NCBI RefSeq assembly: GCF_001420695.1
Contig: NZ_LJJB01000015.1
Location: 156,001 to 220,000, forward strand
Length of the DNA: 64,000 nt
Source of the DNA: Brevibacillus choshinensis
Lineage (GTDB): Bacteria > Bacillota > Bacilli > Brevibacillales > Brevibacillaceae
Direction of reading: 5' to 3'
Shown: positions 17,684 to 27,029 of the stretch, piece after piece
Position numbering within the stretch: position 1 is the first letter of the stretch
Layout: every line of letters starts with the position of its first letter
Program-made: the position numbers and the translations under genes
The notes under the pieces: generated by a model
What the model was told of the DNA's origin: nothing
The model's database searches: none
Seen by the model: only the letters and a program-made list of their open reading frames with translations

Positions 17684-18724
17684 TTATTGCTGCGTCATTT
17701 GGCTATTTGTATTTGATTGTCGGAAAACTACTTTTGAATGCTGAATAATTTCATTACTCACCTGCTGTAATACTGTCTCCTCCACGGGATATCGAATCAC
17801 ACACCCTGGCGTGAGAATAATCCGGTTCCCGACTGTCACCCTGGATACCTCTTGAATCTCCTTGATAATCTCATCTATCGAACCATTTGTGATATTCGAT
17901 CTTTGTATTCCACCGACGATGATTTTGTCAGGGGCAGCTTGCACAAAATCCTGAAGCTTCGGCTCGGTTTCCCAGATATGCCAGTTTATCGCCTGTACTG
18001 GATAATCAACCATCAAATGATGATAGATGTTCGTTCCATGAATATGGACCACATTAAACCAGGAATAGGGTTGGATGGCCTCGAGTACTTGCAAATCATA
18101 CGGAACCCCAAATTCCTTATATTCCGCTTCCGTCACCATCTCACTTGTCGCCATCTGGTTGGCAAAAAATACACCTGCACAGCCCTTTCGTAACGCCTCC
18201 TGAGCAAAAGCCGCAGTTGTCCTCGCAATCCGATCCAGCCCTGCTTTCAACTTATCCGGGTGATTTCGTAAATGCTCCAGCATGAGTGACCCGCACAGCT
18301 TGTGGGCAATGGTTAATGGTGAAAAAATGGTGAGAAGCACTGGAACCTCTTCTTTTGTTTTCCCCAGCAGATGTGCTATGGAAAGCAATTCTCTGCCAAG
18401 GGCACCTTTCTTGACATCAGGTTCTGTCAATACCAACCAATCCTCTGGCTTTTCCACCGCGAACTTCGTGATTTTAGCGACACCTCCGTTTGGAATCTCA
18501 CTGAAATCACACTGACATCCATAATCCTCCACAAAAAACATCCCGTTCGGCATATTTTTGATGAAGTCCAATCGAAATCTACGATAAAATTCATAGGTTT
18601 CCTCCGCCAGCTTTAGCGGATCTAGATCTACATGGGGCAAATGTGTCCAAAAACTAAAGGGGATTCGGTCTGCCTGCTCTCCCCGCAATACCATCCGAAT
18701 TCGCTCTGTCGCTGTTAGCGTCAT
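17684..18724 (-). CDS. Uroporphyrinogen-decarboxylase-family protein, methyltransferase-like
   Basis: A 346-aa TIM-barrel protein of the UroD superfamily, which includes heme-pathway UroD and zinc-dependent methylcobamide methyltransferases (MtaA, MtbA, CmuA). The heme-enzyme N-terminal substrate motif is absent, so a methyltransferase-like or other catabolic role is more likely. The zinc motif of that branch, HxC...C, appears as HIHG (about residue 226) and a downstream TPGC, so the first Cys is replaced by His. I use the second ATG (18724) because CGAGGG lies 6 nt before it. No corrinoid protein is encoded nearby. It follows a tctA terminator and carries its own operator candidate. Confidence 0.75.
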   Translation of the reverse strand: MTLTATERIRMVLRGEQADRIPFSFWTHLPHVDLDPLKLAEETYEFYRRFRLDFIKNMPNGMFFVEDYGCQCDFSEIPNGGVAKITKFAVEKPEDWLVLTEPDVKKGALGRELLSIAHLLGKTKEEVPVLLTIFSPLTIAHKLCGSLMLEHLRNHPDKLKAGLDRIARTTAAFAQEALRKGCAGVFFANQMATSEMVTEAEYKEFGVPYDLQVLEAIQPYSWFNVVHIHGTNIYHHLMVDYPVQAINWHIWETEPKLQDFVQAAPDKIIVGGIQRSNITNGSIDEIIKEIQEVSRVTVGNRIILTPGCVIRYPVEETVLQQVSNEIIQHSKVVFRQSNTNSQMTQQ

Positions 18725-18743
18725 GTACATCCCTCGTTATGTT

Positions 18744-18753
18744 ATGTATACAT
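18744..18753. promoter_or_regulatory. Operator candidate for the GntR regulator (site 4, core only)
   Basis: The palindrome ATGTATACAT lies 20-29 bp before the UroD-like start and shares the TGTATACA core with the three longer sites at 17667, 22939 and 22988. Confidence 0.4.
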
Positions 18754-18801
18754 GGATATTTAGTAAACCTGACTCAGCCAGCCTTACTATTCATATAGGA
18801 T

Positions 18802-18840
18802 AAAAAATCTGAGGGCACGCCAGACTTTGGAATGCCCTGA
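18802..18840 (-). terminator. Terminator after tctA
   Basis: On the minus strand TCAGGGCA pairs with TGCCCTCA (7 of 8 bases), followed by GA and TTTTTT. It separates the transporter genes from the UroD-like gene. Confidence 0.7.
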
Positions 18841-18847
18841 TATTGTC

Positions 18848-20353
18848 TTACATCTCTGCATCTTCTGCGAGAACAGATCGCTTCTTTTTCACCGCACTGA
18901 CGATGCTTAGTACTAGAACCAAACCACACATACCCATCAAGGTTCCCGAAATCGGACGCTCAAAGAAAATCATCAGGCCATTATCAGAAGAAGCGAGAGA
19001 TTGAATCAACGAGAACTCAATCTGGGAACCAAGGATAAAGGAGAGGATCAGCGCGGCGCTGGGAAATTCGAATTTCTTCATAAAATAGCCGACGACACCG
19101 AAGAAGATCATCAGGCCGACATCCCAGAGACTGCGGTTAACACTGTATACCCCGACCAGCGAAACAATCAGAATTAACGGAAACAACAACTTGTAAGGAA
19201 CGAGAGCAACCTTAGCCCAAAGCCCTGCCATCGGCAAATTCATGAACAGCAAAATGGCGTTGCCAATAAACATGCTAGCAATGACAGCCCAGACAAAATC
19301 CGGGTTTGTCTGGAACAAGGTAGGACCTGGCGTCAAGCCATGCATGATAAATGCACCCAAAATAACCGCGACGGTCGGTGAACTGGGAATCCCCAGCGTA
19401 AACAAAGGAATCAATGCCGCACCACTGTATGCGTTATTTGCTGTTTCCGGACCTGCTACGCCCTCGATGGCACCTTTGCCAAAGCGATCAGGGTCTTTCG
19501 CCAGCTTTTTCTCCATGGAGTACGACATCAAGGAGGAAATCGATGCGCTCGCTCCCGGAATCAGACCAACCAACATCCCGATCACGGTTCCCCGACCAAT
19601 CGATTTAAGGGTTGGTTTCCATTCGTGCCGAGCCGGGAACAGTCCGTTAATTTTGGCTGGCTTGTCCAACTTCATGTCGTCACCAGCATTCAAAAGGATT
19701 TCAGAAATCCCGAACAACCCCATTGCCAATACAACGAATTCAATCCCTTCAATCAGCTCGATCTGGCCAAACAGAAAACGTTCTGCCCCCGAACCAGGAT
19801 CCATCCCCACTAGCGATAAAAGCAAACCGACTACGGCGGATATCAGGCCTTTAACGACCGACTTACCCATCAGCGCAACCAGCAGTAGTAAACCGAACAG
19901 CATAAGAGAAAAGAATTCCGGCGGCCCGAACTTTAGGGCATATTTTGCCAGCATCGGGCCTACCAACGCCAGAGAAAGAATGGCGACAACCCCTCCAATG
20001 AAGGACCCGATCGCAGCAACACCCAATGCAGCACCCGCTCGTCCTTGCTTGGCCATTTGATAACCGTCAATACAGGTGATAACGGATGCCGATTCTCCCG
20101 GTGTATTAATCAGAACGGATGTAATCGTACCACCGTACATGGCACCATAGAAAATACCCGAAAGCATGATGATCGCAGTTACCGGCTCCATCCCAAAGGT
20201 AATCGGAATCAGAATGGCTGTACCAGCAACTGGCCCCAATCCTGGCAAAACCCCTACAAACATCCCGATGGAGACACCAATCAAACAATAAAGCAGATTC
20301 GACAGGGTAAATGCGGTCTCAAACCCGCCCATAAGCGAACCAAACAAATCCAT
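18848..20353 (-). CDS. tctA: Tripartite tricarboxylate transporter, large permease TctA
   Basis: A 501-aa integral membrane protein with about 12 helices and the TctA family blocks GVLPGLGPVAGTAILIP near residue 35, TPGESASV, and GLIPGASASISS. It is the main permease of a TTT-type secondary carrier that works with the extracytoplasmic binding protein TctC and the small subunit TctB. It follows tctB by 12 bp. TTT systems move citrate, other carboxylates or aromatic acids; the substrate is not readable here. Confidence 0.93.
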   Translation of the reverse strand: MDLFGSLMGGFETAFTLSNLLYCLIGVSIGMFVGVLPGLGPVAGTAILIPITFGMEPVTAIIMLSGIFYGAMYGGTITSVLINTPGESASVITCIDGYQMAKQGRAGAALGVAAIGSFIGGVVAILSLALVGPMLAKYALKFGPPEFFSLMLFGLLLLVALMGKSVVKGLISAVVGLLLSLVGMDPGSGAERFLFGQIELIEGIEFVVLAMGLFGISEILLNAGDDMKLDKPAKINGLFPARHEWKPTLKSIGRGTVIGMLVGLIPGASASISSLMSYSMEKKLAKDPDRFGKGAIEGVAGPETANNAYSGAALIPLFTLGIPSSPTVAVILGAFIMHGLTPGPTLFQTNPDFVWAVIASMFIGNAILLFMNLPMAGLWAKVALVPYKLLFPLILIVSLVGVYSVNRSLWDVGLMIFFGVVGYFMKKFEFPSAALILSFILGSQIEFSLIQSLASSDNGLMIFFERPISGTLMGMCGLVLVLSIVSAVKKKRSVLAEDAEM

Positions 20354-20365
20354 ATGACCCTCCTC

Positions 20366-20818
20366 CTACCAACCCAGCGCACTTACTGGGAGTTGAACTT
20401 CCAGTACGATTGCAAACACTACGTACAGGAGGACAGATACGCCAGCAGACGTGAGGAGATTGATGTACCATTTGTAAGCCTTGTACAGCAGCGCGAATAA
20501 AAAGAGTGTACTGCACGCGATAAAGCCTAGGTAAGGAAGCAGCGCTACAAACAAAATCATGCTACAGAGCAGAAACAAAACACTTTTTAAGCTTTTTCCG
20601 GAAGGAAACGTTACCTTATCGGAAGATTCTGAACGCATGGAAGATATGATATAAATAACAGCAAGAACCAGTAATGCTCCAGATAGCCATATAGGAAAGA
20701 AGCCCGGTCCCGGTCCTACCTCACTCGAATAAGCATAACTAAAGGACTTTATCAGAAACACAATCGCCACGAGCAGTAGAAAAACTCCTGCCCATGCGTT
20801 CGCATTCAATTTTCTCAT
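20366..20818 (-). CDS. tctB: Tripartite tricarboxylate transporter, small permease TctB
   Basis: A 150-aa protein with four predicted transmembrane helices and the TctB signature region EVGPGPGFFPIWLSG. Sequence divergence is typical of the subunit, but its place between tctC and tctA is diagnostic. I use the ATG at 20818 (AAAGGGGTG upstream); an in-frame GTG at 20839 would add seven residues. Confidence 0.88.
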   Translation of the reverse strand: MRKLNANAWAGVFLLLVAIVFLIKSFSYAYSSEVGPGPGFFPIWLSGALLVLAVIYIISSMRSESSDKVTFPSGKSLKSVLFLLCSMILFVALLPYLGFIACSTLFLFALLYKAYKWYINLLTSAGVSVLLYVVFAIVLEVQLPVSALGW

Positions 20819-20947
20819 GCTACTGTTCACCCCTTTCACAAGGAAAAGTCTGTTTTTTTGGGGGCAGGAGCTACTCTCGAGATCAATCCTCCTCTTGCCC
20901 CTGCCCTATTTTCTGTTAAATTACCAGGAATGTTATACCCGGCTAAC

Positions 20948-21982
20948 TTACCAAGGACTCTTTTCAAATTCTTTCTTCATTTCTTCTTCTGTCTTTTTCA
21001 ATGATTCTGAATATTCTTTCGGTCCCATGAAGTCTAATGGCAGCGCCAATTCCTCAGCCTTCTGCTTAAATTCTGGATCCTCCAAAGTTTTCTTCAGTAC
21101 ATCCGCTAAATATTCAACCTGTTTCGGATCCATACCCTTCGGACCGGCTAGGCCACGCATTGCGATTTGGGTTGCATCAAAACCAGACTCCTTATATGTA
21201 GGAACTTCTGGCATCATTTTGATTTTGGAATCAGCACCAACCGCAATAACGCGGATCGATTTTTCCTTGTATTGCGAGTACACTTCGGATGCGTTAGCGA
21301 TCTGGATATCGACATGACCGCCCAGCAGAGCTGTCATGCCTGGAGCCGTTCCTTCAAAAGGCACCTTACTGAACTTTGCACCTTTCATCTCTTCCAATTG
21401 CCGCAGAGCGAGTGCCTCAGTGGAACCTGGGCCACTAAAAGCGATTTTTAGCTTTCCTGGATTTTTCTTCAGTTCCTCAATTACTTGCTCCAACGTTTGG
21501 AACGGACTGTCAGCTCTCACTAAAAATGCTCCCGGATCGCTTACCAGGTTTGCAATCGGCACAAAGTCATCTAACTTGTATTTGACTTGATCGCCCATCT
21601 TGATAGGATAAACGAGGAATGAAGGAGGATTAATCATGCCAATCGTGTAGCCGTCAGTTGGAGATTTGGCAATCGCGGTAAAACCAATTGCACCGCCTGC
21701 TCCTGGCTTGTTTACGACCGGAAAGCTTGTCCCGGCATATTTCTCCGCGTATTTGAGAACCGTACGAGCAGCCGTATCCGTCCCACCACCTGGGTTAAAC
21801 GCTACGATTGTTTCAATTGGGCGGGTAGGATAGTCGGCAGGCTTTGCTGATGCACCAGCTGTTGCCGCCGCTTTAGTTGGTGCAGTTTGCTGTGCTTGCT
21901 TTGGCTCGGAACCACAGCCGGCAAGCATCAGTAACGAAAGGACAAGAGCTGAATTCACTGCGAAAAAGCGTTTTTTGTTCAT
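20948..21982 (-). CDS. tctC: TctC/Bug-family substrate-binding lipoprotein
   Basis: A 344-aa lipoprotein with signal sequence and lipobox LAGC (Cys23), an Ala/Thr-rich linker to about residue 48, and the Bug/TctC fold beginning YPTRPIETIVAFNPGGGTD. The PGGGTDTAAR loop and the NKPGAGGAIG segment are the usual ligand-binding hallmarks. It captures a carboxylate for TctAB. First gene of the tctCBA unit; the 190-bp gap to gntR holds an AT-rich stretch near 22081-22140 without a TGTATACA core. Confidence 0.92.
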   Translation of the reverse strand: MNKKRFFAVNSALVLSLLMLAGCGSEPKQAQQTAPTKAAATAGASAKPADYPTRPIETIVAFNPGGGTDTAARTVLKYAEKYAGTSFPVVNKPGAGGAIGFTAIAKSPTDGYTIGMINPPSFLVYPIKMGDQVKYKLDDFVPIANLVSDPGAFLVRADSPFQTLEQVIEELKKNPGKLKIAFSGPGSTEALALRQLEEMKGAKFSKVPFEGTAPGMTALLGGHVDIQIANASEVYSQYKEKSIRVIAVGADSKIKMMPEVPTYKESGFDATQIAMRGLAGPKGMDPKQVEYLADVLKKTLEDPEFKQKAEELALPLDFMGPKEYSESLKKTEEEMKKEFEKSPW

Positions 21983-22172
21983 TCTACATACAGCCTCCTT
22001 CAGATGTGTTTTGGGTCGAACGCGCGATACATTTTAACGGCTCTTTTTTTCTTATCCTCTCGTTACTACCCCCTGTATTCGACATTTTTATATATAATTA
22101 TCCCTATATGTTAAATAGGATATAATCATTTAAATATAGTGGAGATAGACTTCATCCCCACAAAAATGATAG

Positions 22173-22853
22173 TTACTGTTCGTCATTCTGCAGGTTATCT
22201 ATGTTAGCAAGCAAGGTTTCGAGACTGCATTGAATGTGATTTCGCATAGCCATTTCTGCAGCCACGGAATCTTTGGCTATGATCTTTTCTAGAATTTCCG
22301 TATGCTCGATGACTGCTTGTGCCGTTCTTTCTTGACCACCGCGTTGAAACAATTGACGATACCGCTGAATGTGATCATTTAGCATACTAAGTATTTTTAC
22401 AATTGTCTTGTTCCCACTGATTTCATAGAGGCAAGAATGGAATTCAGACCCGTAGTAAATAATTTCCTCATAATCGCTATTTTCATAGCCTGCTTTTATC
22501 ATTCGGAGAATATCCGTCAGGTTCTGTATATCCTGTTCTGACGCTATCTTTGCAACCTGACCTGCAATGATACCCTCTAGGATACTTCGGGCCACAAAGA
22601 TTTCTTCGACTTCCTTTTTTGAGATGGATGCAACTCGCAAGCGCCCATTTGGCTGCCTGACTACCAGCTCTTCCATCTCCAAACGCTGCAATGCTTCTCG
22701 TAAAGGTGTGCGGCTGATTTCCAATTCGTTTGTCAGGTTTTCTTCGACCAACGGTTGTCCCGGGGCTAATTCACCGCTTATGATTCTCTGCTTGATCTCC
22801 ATGAAGGCATAATCCTTGGAAACAATTCTCTTCCGTTTCGTTTGAGTTGCCAC
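22173..22853 (-). CDS. GntR-family transcriptional regulator, FadR/FCD subfamily
   Basis: A 226-aa regulator with an N-terminal winged helix (about 12-80; the typical ELEISRTPLREALQRLEMEEL recognition region) and a C-terminal all-helical FCD ligand domain with metal-site residues in YYGSEFHSCLYEISGN and IEHTEIL. Such regulators respond to carboxylate or amino-acid-derived ligands. Two copies of a 16-bp palindromic site lie upstream of its own gene and one before the opine dehydrogenase gene, which suggests autoregulation and control of the cluster. Confidence 0.9.
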   Translation of the reverse strand: MATQTKRKRIVSKDYAFMEIKQRIISGELAPGQPLVEENLTNELEISRTPLREALQRLEMEELVVRQPNGRLRVASISKKEVEEIFVARSILEGIIAGQVAKIASEQDIQNLTDILRMIKAGYENSDYEEIIYYGSEFHSCLYEISGNKTIVKILSMLNDHIQRYRQLFQRGGQERTAQAVIEHTEILEKIIAKDSVAAEMAMRNHIQCSLETLLANIDNLQNDEQ

Positions 22854-22938
22854 CTCATGCCCCCTCCTTCTTTATGATCGTTTCACTCTAGTATACGATA
22901 AGGTGATAGAAAACAAAATGTTTGTATCGTTGTATTGT

Positions 22939-22960
22939 TGTATAATTGTATACAATTATA
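22939..22960. promoter_or_regulatory. GntR operator candidate (site 1), perfect 20-bp palindrome
   Basis: Positions 22941-22960 read TATAATTGTATACAATTATA, a perfect palindrome, and the shared 16-mer TGTATAATTGTATACA spans 22939-22954. It lies about 90 bp upstream of gntR in the 371-bp gene-free stretch 22854-23224, which otherwise holds site 2 and the copZ terminator. Confidence 0.7.
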
Positions 22961-22987
22961 TAAAAAACGAAAGCCCGACGGAATCAT

Positions 22988-23003
22988 TGTATAATTGTAT
23001 ACA
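22988..23003. promoter_or_regulatory. GntR operator candidate (site 2)
   Basis: A second exact copy of TGTATAATTGTATACA, 49 bp from site 1. This is close to five helical turns, a spacing compatible with cooperative binding. Confidence 0.65.
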
Positions 23004-23100
23004 CTTTTTTGAAATTTATAATTAATATACGCAAACGCTTTCTTCCTGTCAAGCGATTATTCCTCTGAGTTTTATAAAATAAAATGGATTGATCTATGAA

Positions 23101-23147
23101 AATGAAAACAGCACCAGCTAACGATGATCCGTTTCGGCTGGTGCTGT
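23101..23147 (-). terminator. Terminator after copZ
   Basis: ACAGCACCAGC and GCTGGTGCTGT form an 11-bp stem; on the minus strand it is followed by TTTCATTTTC. Confidence 0.75.
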
Positions 23148-23224
23148 CTGTGCGAGTCTCGTGAAATAGTTCTTCCTCACATTCACAATCACGCAGTCAT
23201 GCTGCTAAGCCCAATTTATCGTCC

Positions 23225-23428
23225 TTACACGACGTCGTAGCCTTGGTCTTCAATCGCTTCCTTGATCGCTGCCACAGACAAGCCGCTCTCATCATAGGAG
23301 ACCTCGACTGTTTTCGCTGCCAGATTTACTTTACCTGTCGCGCCCAGGCCGCTCAACGTTTTTTCAATGGTATTCACGCAGTGATTGCAGGACATTCCTT
23401 CTACATTCAGGGTAATGGTTTGCATCAT
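23225..23428 (-). CDS. copZ: Copper chaperone CopZ
   Basis: A 67-aa heavy-metal-associated domain with the Cu(I) site GMSCNHC at residues 11-17 and a YDVV C-terminus. It delivers Cu(I) to CopA. It lies 78 bp downstream of copA on the same strand and is probably co-transcribed from the CsoR-regulated promoter. Confidence 0.93.
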   Translation of the reverse strand: MMQTITLNVEGMSCNHCVNTIEKTLSGLGATGKVNLAAKTVEVSYDESGLSVAAIKEAIEDQGYDVV

Positions 23429-23506
23429 AATCTCTCCTTTGGTTTATCCAATATGGTTATGCGGAACAAGCCGCTACTTGCCTGTTTTTTCGTTCGATGA
23501 CAGCCG

Positions 23507-25924
23507 TTACAGCTTCACCCGCTGCAATCGCAGAGCATTGAGCACGACCGACACGGAACTGAAGGCCATTGCTGCTCCCGCGAGCCACGGAGCGAGAAAA
23601 CCCAGTGCTGCAAAAGGAATACCCACCGTGTTGTAAGCAAAAGCCCAGAACAGGTTTTGCTTGATGTTGCGAATCGTTCGCTTGCTCATCTCGATAGCAT
23701 CCGCTACACTCGTGAGCTCTCCGCGCATTAAGGTGATATCCGCTGCTTCCATCGCCACATCTGTACCCGTGCCTATCGCCATTCCGATATCGGCGGTAGC
23801 AAGCGCGGGTGCATCGTTGATTCCGTCACCGACCATGGCAACTTTTTTTCCCTGTTCTTGCAGCTTTTTCACTTCGGCAGCCTTGCCCTCGGGCAAAACT
23901 TCTGCGATGACGTGACCGATTCCTGCCTCACGAGCAATCGCTTCGGCCGTTTGGCGGTTGTCACCGGTCATCATGATGACGGTCAGCCCCATCGCTTTCA
24001 GTCGTTCTACCGCTATTTTCGAAGTAGGTTTGATGGTATCCGCTACGGCAATCAGCCCAGCCAGTTTCCCATTAACCACAGCCAGCATCGCTGTTTTCCC
24101 CGACTTCTCGAGGGTAAGCATCGTCTCAGCTGCGTGTTCAAACGAAATATGATCGCGCTCCAAAAGACGACGAGTCCCCACGAGGACTTCCTGCCCCTCC
24201 ACGACAGCCCGTATCCCATAACCAGGAATGGCCTCAAAAGAGGTGGTATCCGAAAGAGCAATTCTTCTCTCGCTGATCCCCTTCACAATCGCCTGTGCCA
24301 GTGGATGCTCCGAATTTTTCTCAGCTGCGCCCACCAGCGCCAGCAGTTGTTTTTCATCGATCTCAAAAGCGATGACATCCGTCAGCTCTGGCTCACCTTT
24401 GGTTACGGTTCCTGTTTTATCGAGAATGATCGTGTCCAGACGATGAGCCGTCTCCAAATGCTCGCCGCCTTTGAATAGAATGCCTAGCTCTGCAGCGCGG
24501 CCAGAGCCAGCCATGATGGACGTCGGTGTGGCCAAACCGAGTGCGCAAGGGCAAGCGATCACGAGCACGGCAATGGCTTTTTCCAACGCCTCAGCAAAAT
24601 TGCCGGGGATGACCCAGAAATACCAAACGACAAAGGTCAAAACGGCAATCCCTACGACGATGGGGACAAACACCCCAGAAATGCTGTCAGCCAGTCGCTG
24701 AATGGGTGCTTTCGTGCCTTGGGCTTCCTCCACGACCTTGATGATTTGCGCCAGCGCTGTTTCCTTGCCTACCTTGGTCGCCCGGATTTTCAGGAAGCCG
24801 TTTTTGTTCAACGTGGCACCAATGACCGAGTCGCCAGCCGCTTTGTCTACAGGAATGCTCTCACCCGTCAGCATCGCTTCATCTACAGCGGACTGACCTT
24901 CCAGCACCAGTCCATCGACGGGTACCTTCTCCCCTGGTTTCACATGGACGATATCTCCCATTCGCACGTCTTCTACTTGAATAGTCATCTCCACACCATC
25001 CCGGACGACGACGGCTGTCTTGGCTTGCAGTCCCATCAGCTTGCGGATCGCTTCAGAGGATCGGCCTTTTGCTTTTGCCTCGAACAGTTTGCCCAGCAAG
25101 ATCAACGTGATCAATACCGCGCTGGTCTCGAAGTATAGCTCAAGCATGTGCGCATGGGTACCGATGGAGGAAACCGCCACATACAGACTGTAGAAATAGG
25201 CGGCCGAAGTCCCGAGGGCGACCAGCACATCCATATTCGCGCTCTTGTTTCGCAGCGCTTTGTAAGCTCCGACGTAAAACTGTGCGCCAATGATGAACTG
25301 TACGGGTGTAGCCAAGGCCAGCTGGACCCATGGATTCATCAAGGCATCAGGCAACCAAATAAACGAGGTGAAAGAGAAGTGACTCACCATCGCCCACAAA
25401 AGCGGGAGCGAGAAGAGCAAGGACACCCAGAACTTTACCGTCTGCCGTCTGATTTCCATCTGTCTGCGGTCTACCTGCTCCTGCGCATTCCCATCTTCCT
25501 TGCGTTCTGCGCCATAGCCCAGCTTATCGACCTGACGAATCAGATCCGCTACGCCGACCTGCCCCGAGTCGTACTCGACCACAGCAGTTTCCAAGGCCAG
25601 ATTGACATTCGCCTTTAAGACGCCAGGTAGTTTGTTCAATCCTTTTTCGATTCGGGTCGCACACGCTGCGCACGTCATTCCGGTTATGTTCAATTCGATT
25701 TTATCTGACACGACGCCGTAGCCGAGCGCCTCAATTTTCCCGCGGATATGGTCCAGATCCGTGATCGCTGGATCGTAGACGACTGTCGATTTTTCCAACG
25801 CGAGGTTCACATTGGCTGTTTCCACGCCATCCAGCTTTTTCAGGCCCTTTTCGATGCGCAGAGCACACGCCGCGCATGTCATCCCGGTGATCGGAATCGT
25901 CGCTTCTGCTGATTTGGCACTCAT
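23507..25924 (-). CDS. copA: Copper-exporting P1B-type ATPase CopA
   Basis: An 805-aa Cu(I) efflux ATPase. Two N-terminal HMA domains each carry GMTCAAC (about residues 14-20 and 82-88). The membrane Cu site CPC is in [13 protein letters not shown], followed by [10 protein letters not shown], the HP motif SEHPLAQA and the hinge [12 protein letters not shown]. Length equals that of Bacillus CopA (about 800 aa). The csoR gene usually adjacent is not in this window, but CsoR-like operators precede the gene. Confidence 0.96.
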   Translation of the reverse strand: MSAKSAEATIPITGMTCAACALRIEKGLKKLDGVETANVNLALEKSTVVYDPAITDLDHIRGKIEALGYGVVSDKIELNITGMTCAACATRIEKGLNKLPGVLKANVNLALETAVVEYDSGQVGVADLIRQVDKLGYGAERKEDGNAQEQVDRRQMEIRRQTVKFWVSLLFSLPLLWAMVSHFSFTSFIWLPDALMNPWVQLALATPVQFIIGAQFYVGAYKALRNKSANMDVLVALGTSAAYFYSLYVAVSSIGTHAHMLELYFETSAVLITLILLGKLFEAKAKGRSSEAIRKLMGLQAKTAVVVRDGVEMTIQVEDVRMGDIVHVKPGEKVPVDGLVLEGQSAVDEAMLTGESIPVDKAAGDSVIGATLNKNGFLKIRATKVGKETALAQIIKVVEEAQGTKAPIQRLADSISGVFVPIVVGIAVLTFVVWYFWVIPGNFAEALEKAIAVLVIACPCALGLATPTSIMAGSGRAAELGILFKGGEHLETAHRLDTIILDKTGTVTKGEPELTDVIAFEIDEKQLLALVGAAEKNSEHPLAQAIVKGISERRIALSDTTSFEAIPGYGIRAVVEGQEVLVGTRRLLERDHISFEHAAETMLTLEKSGKTAMLAVVNGKLAGLIAVADTIKPTSKIAVERLKAMGLTVIMMTGDNRQTAEAIAREAGIGHVIAEVLPEGKAAEVKKLQEQGKKVAMVGDGINDAPALATADIGMAIGTGTDVAMEAADITLMRGELTSVADAIEMSKRTIRNIKQNLFWAFAYNTVGIPFAALGFLAPWLAGAAMAFSSVSVVLNALRLQRVKL

Positions 25925-25943
25925 GGTTAACTCCCCCGTTACA

Positions 25944-25962
25944 GATACCCTTTAGGGGTATA
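25944..25962. promoter_or_regulatory. Second CsoR-like dyad in the copA leader
   Basis: GATACCCTTTAGGGGTATA is an inverted repeat of ATACCC/GGGGTAT type, 20 bp before the copA start. It is shorter and less G-rich than the promoter-embedded site. Confidence 0.4.
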
Positions 25963-26008
25963 TTTCAGAGTATTGTTCCCCCAATGCTGTCTTGTTATTT
26001 ACACCCTT

Positions 26009-26038
26009 ACTATACAATACCCCCTCATGGTATATCAA
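26009..26038 (-). promoter_or_regulatory. copA promoter with embedded CsoR operator
   Basis: On the minus strand TTGATA (26033-26038) and TATAGT (26009-26014) are 18 nt apart. The spacer is almost filled by ATACCATGAGGGGGTAT (26017-26033), which matches the CsoR operator pattern ATACC...GGGGGTAT. Apo-CsoR bound here would block RNA polymerase until Cu(I) releases it. Confidence 0.75.
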
Positions 26039-26047
26039 GAGGTTTTC

Positions 26048-26082
26048 GAAAAAAAGAAAAGCCCCTGACTTCTCAGGAGCTT
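26048..26082 (-). terminator. Terminator after psuG
   Basis: AGCTCCTGA-GAAG-TCAGGGGCT forms a 9-bp stem (one G-T pair), followed on the minus strand by TTTCTTTTTTT. Confidence 0.85.
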
Positions 26083-26099
26083 CTCTTCCATTACTCGAT

Positions 26100-27026
26100 T
26101 TACTTGCCTTGGTTGACAGCTGCCTGGTACGCAACCGCGATTTTCGCTGCTACCTCTGCATTATGTCTCACCAGTGCGATATTTGTTTGCAAGCTCTTGC
26201 CTTCTGTCAGCTGTTTCACTTTATCGAGCAAGAACGGCGTTACTTTTTTACCGGCGATGTTGTTGTCTTTCGCTTCTTTCAGCGCTTGCAAGATGACACC
26301 TTCGATCTTCTGATGATCCAGAGCATCTGCTTCCGGTACCGGGTTTGCGATAATCATACCGCCTTTGAGGCCCAGCTTCCATTTAGTATCCATCAACGTT
26401 CCCACTTCTTCTGGGGTATCCAGACGGAAGTCTACGCCAAAGCCGCTCTCACGTGCAAAGAAAGAAGGGAACTCGGAGGTACGGTAGCCAACGACTGGTA
26501 CGCCTTGCGTTTCCAGGTATTCGAGCGTGCGGCCGATATCCAGGATCGATTTGGCACCTGCGCAAACGACTGCCACGTTTGTTTGAGCCAGCTCTGTCAA
26601 GTCAGCGGAAACGTCCCACGTGATTTCTCCATCGCGATGCACACCGCCGATGCCGCCTGTAGCAAACATGTGAATGCCAGCCAGCTCTGCTGCGATCATC
26701 GTAGCTGCTACCGTAGTGGCACCGATTTTTCCACTCGCGAGGATGTATGGGAAGTCACGGCGACTTACTTTTTCTACGGACTTGTTGGTCGCGAACTCTT
26801 CCAGCTCACTCTCATTGAGGCCGATCTTGATTTTTCCGTTCATGATCCCGATCGTCGCTGGTACGGCTCCGTTGTCGCGGATGATCTGCTCGACTTCTTT
26901 TGCCATCTCGATGTTTTGTGGATATGGCATACCGTGCGAAATAATGGTGGTTTCCAGAGCCACTACTGGCAGATTGTTGTCTAGGGCGTGACGTACTTCT
27001 TCTGTAAAGGTCAGGTATTGTTTCAT
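26100..27026 (-). CDS. psuG: Pseudouridine-5'-phosphate glycosidase
   Basis: A 308-aa PsuG (indigoidine synthase A-like family) that cleaves the C-C glycosidic bond of pseudouridine 5'-phosphate to uracil and ribose 5-phosphate. Family blocks include [17 protein letters not shown] near residue 22, the Lys in [22 protein letters not shown], and [11 protein letters not shown]. It lies 3 bp downstream of the kinase gene, forming the standard pseudouridine-salvage pair. Confidence 0.95.
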   Translation of the reverse strand: MKQYLTFTEEVRHALDNNLPVVALETTIISHGMPYPQNIEMAKEVEQIIRDNGAVPATIGIMNGKIKIGLNESELEEFATNKSVEKVSRRDFPYILASGKIGATTVAATMIAAELAGIHMFATGGIGGVHRDGEITWDVSADLTELAQTNVAVVCAGAKSILDIGRTLEYLETQGVPVVGYRTSEFPSFFARESGFGVDFRLDTPEEVGTLMDTKWKLGLKGGMIIANPVPEADALDHQKIEGVILQALKEAKDNNIAGKKVTPFLLDKVKQLTEGKSLQTNIALVRHNAEVAAKIAVAYQAAVNQGK

Positions 27027-27029
27027 GAT

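Noticed and set aside
19242-20060. 272-codon frame antisense to tctA
   Set aside because: Shadow of a membrane-protein gene; no family features and no ribosome site.
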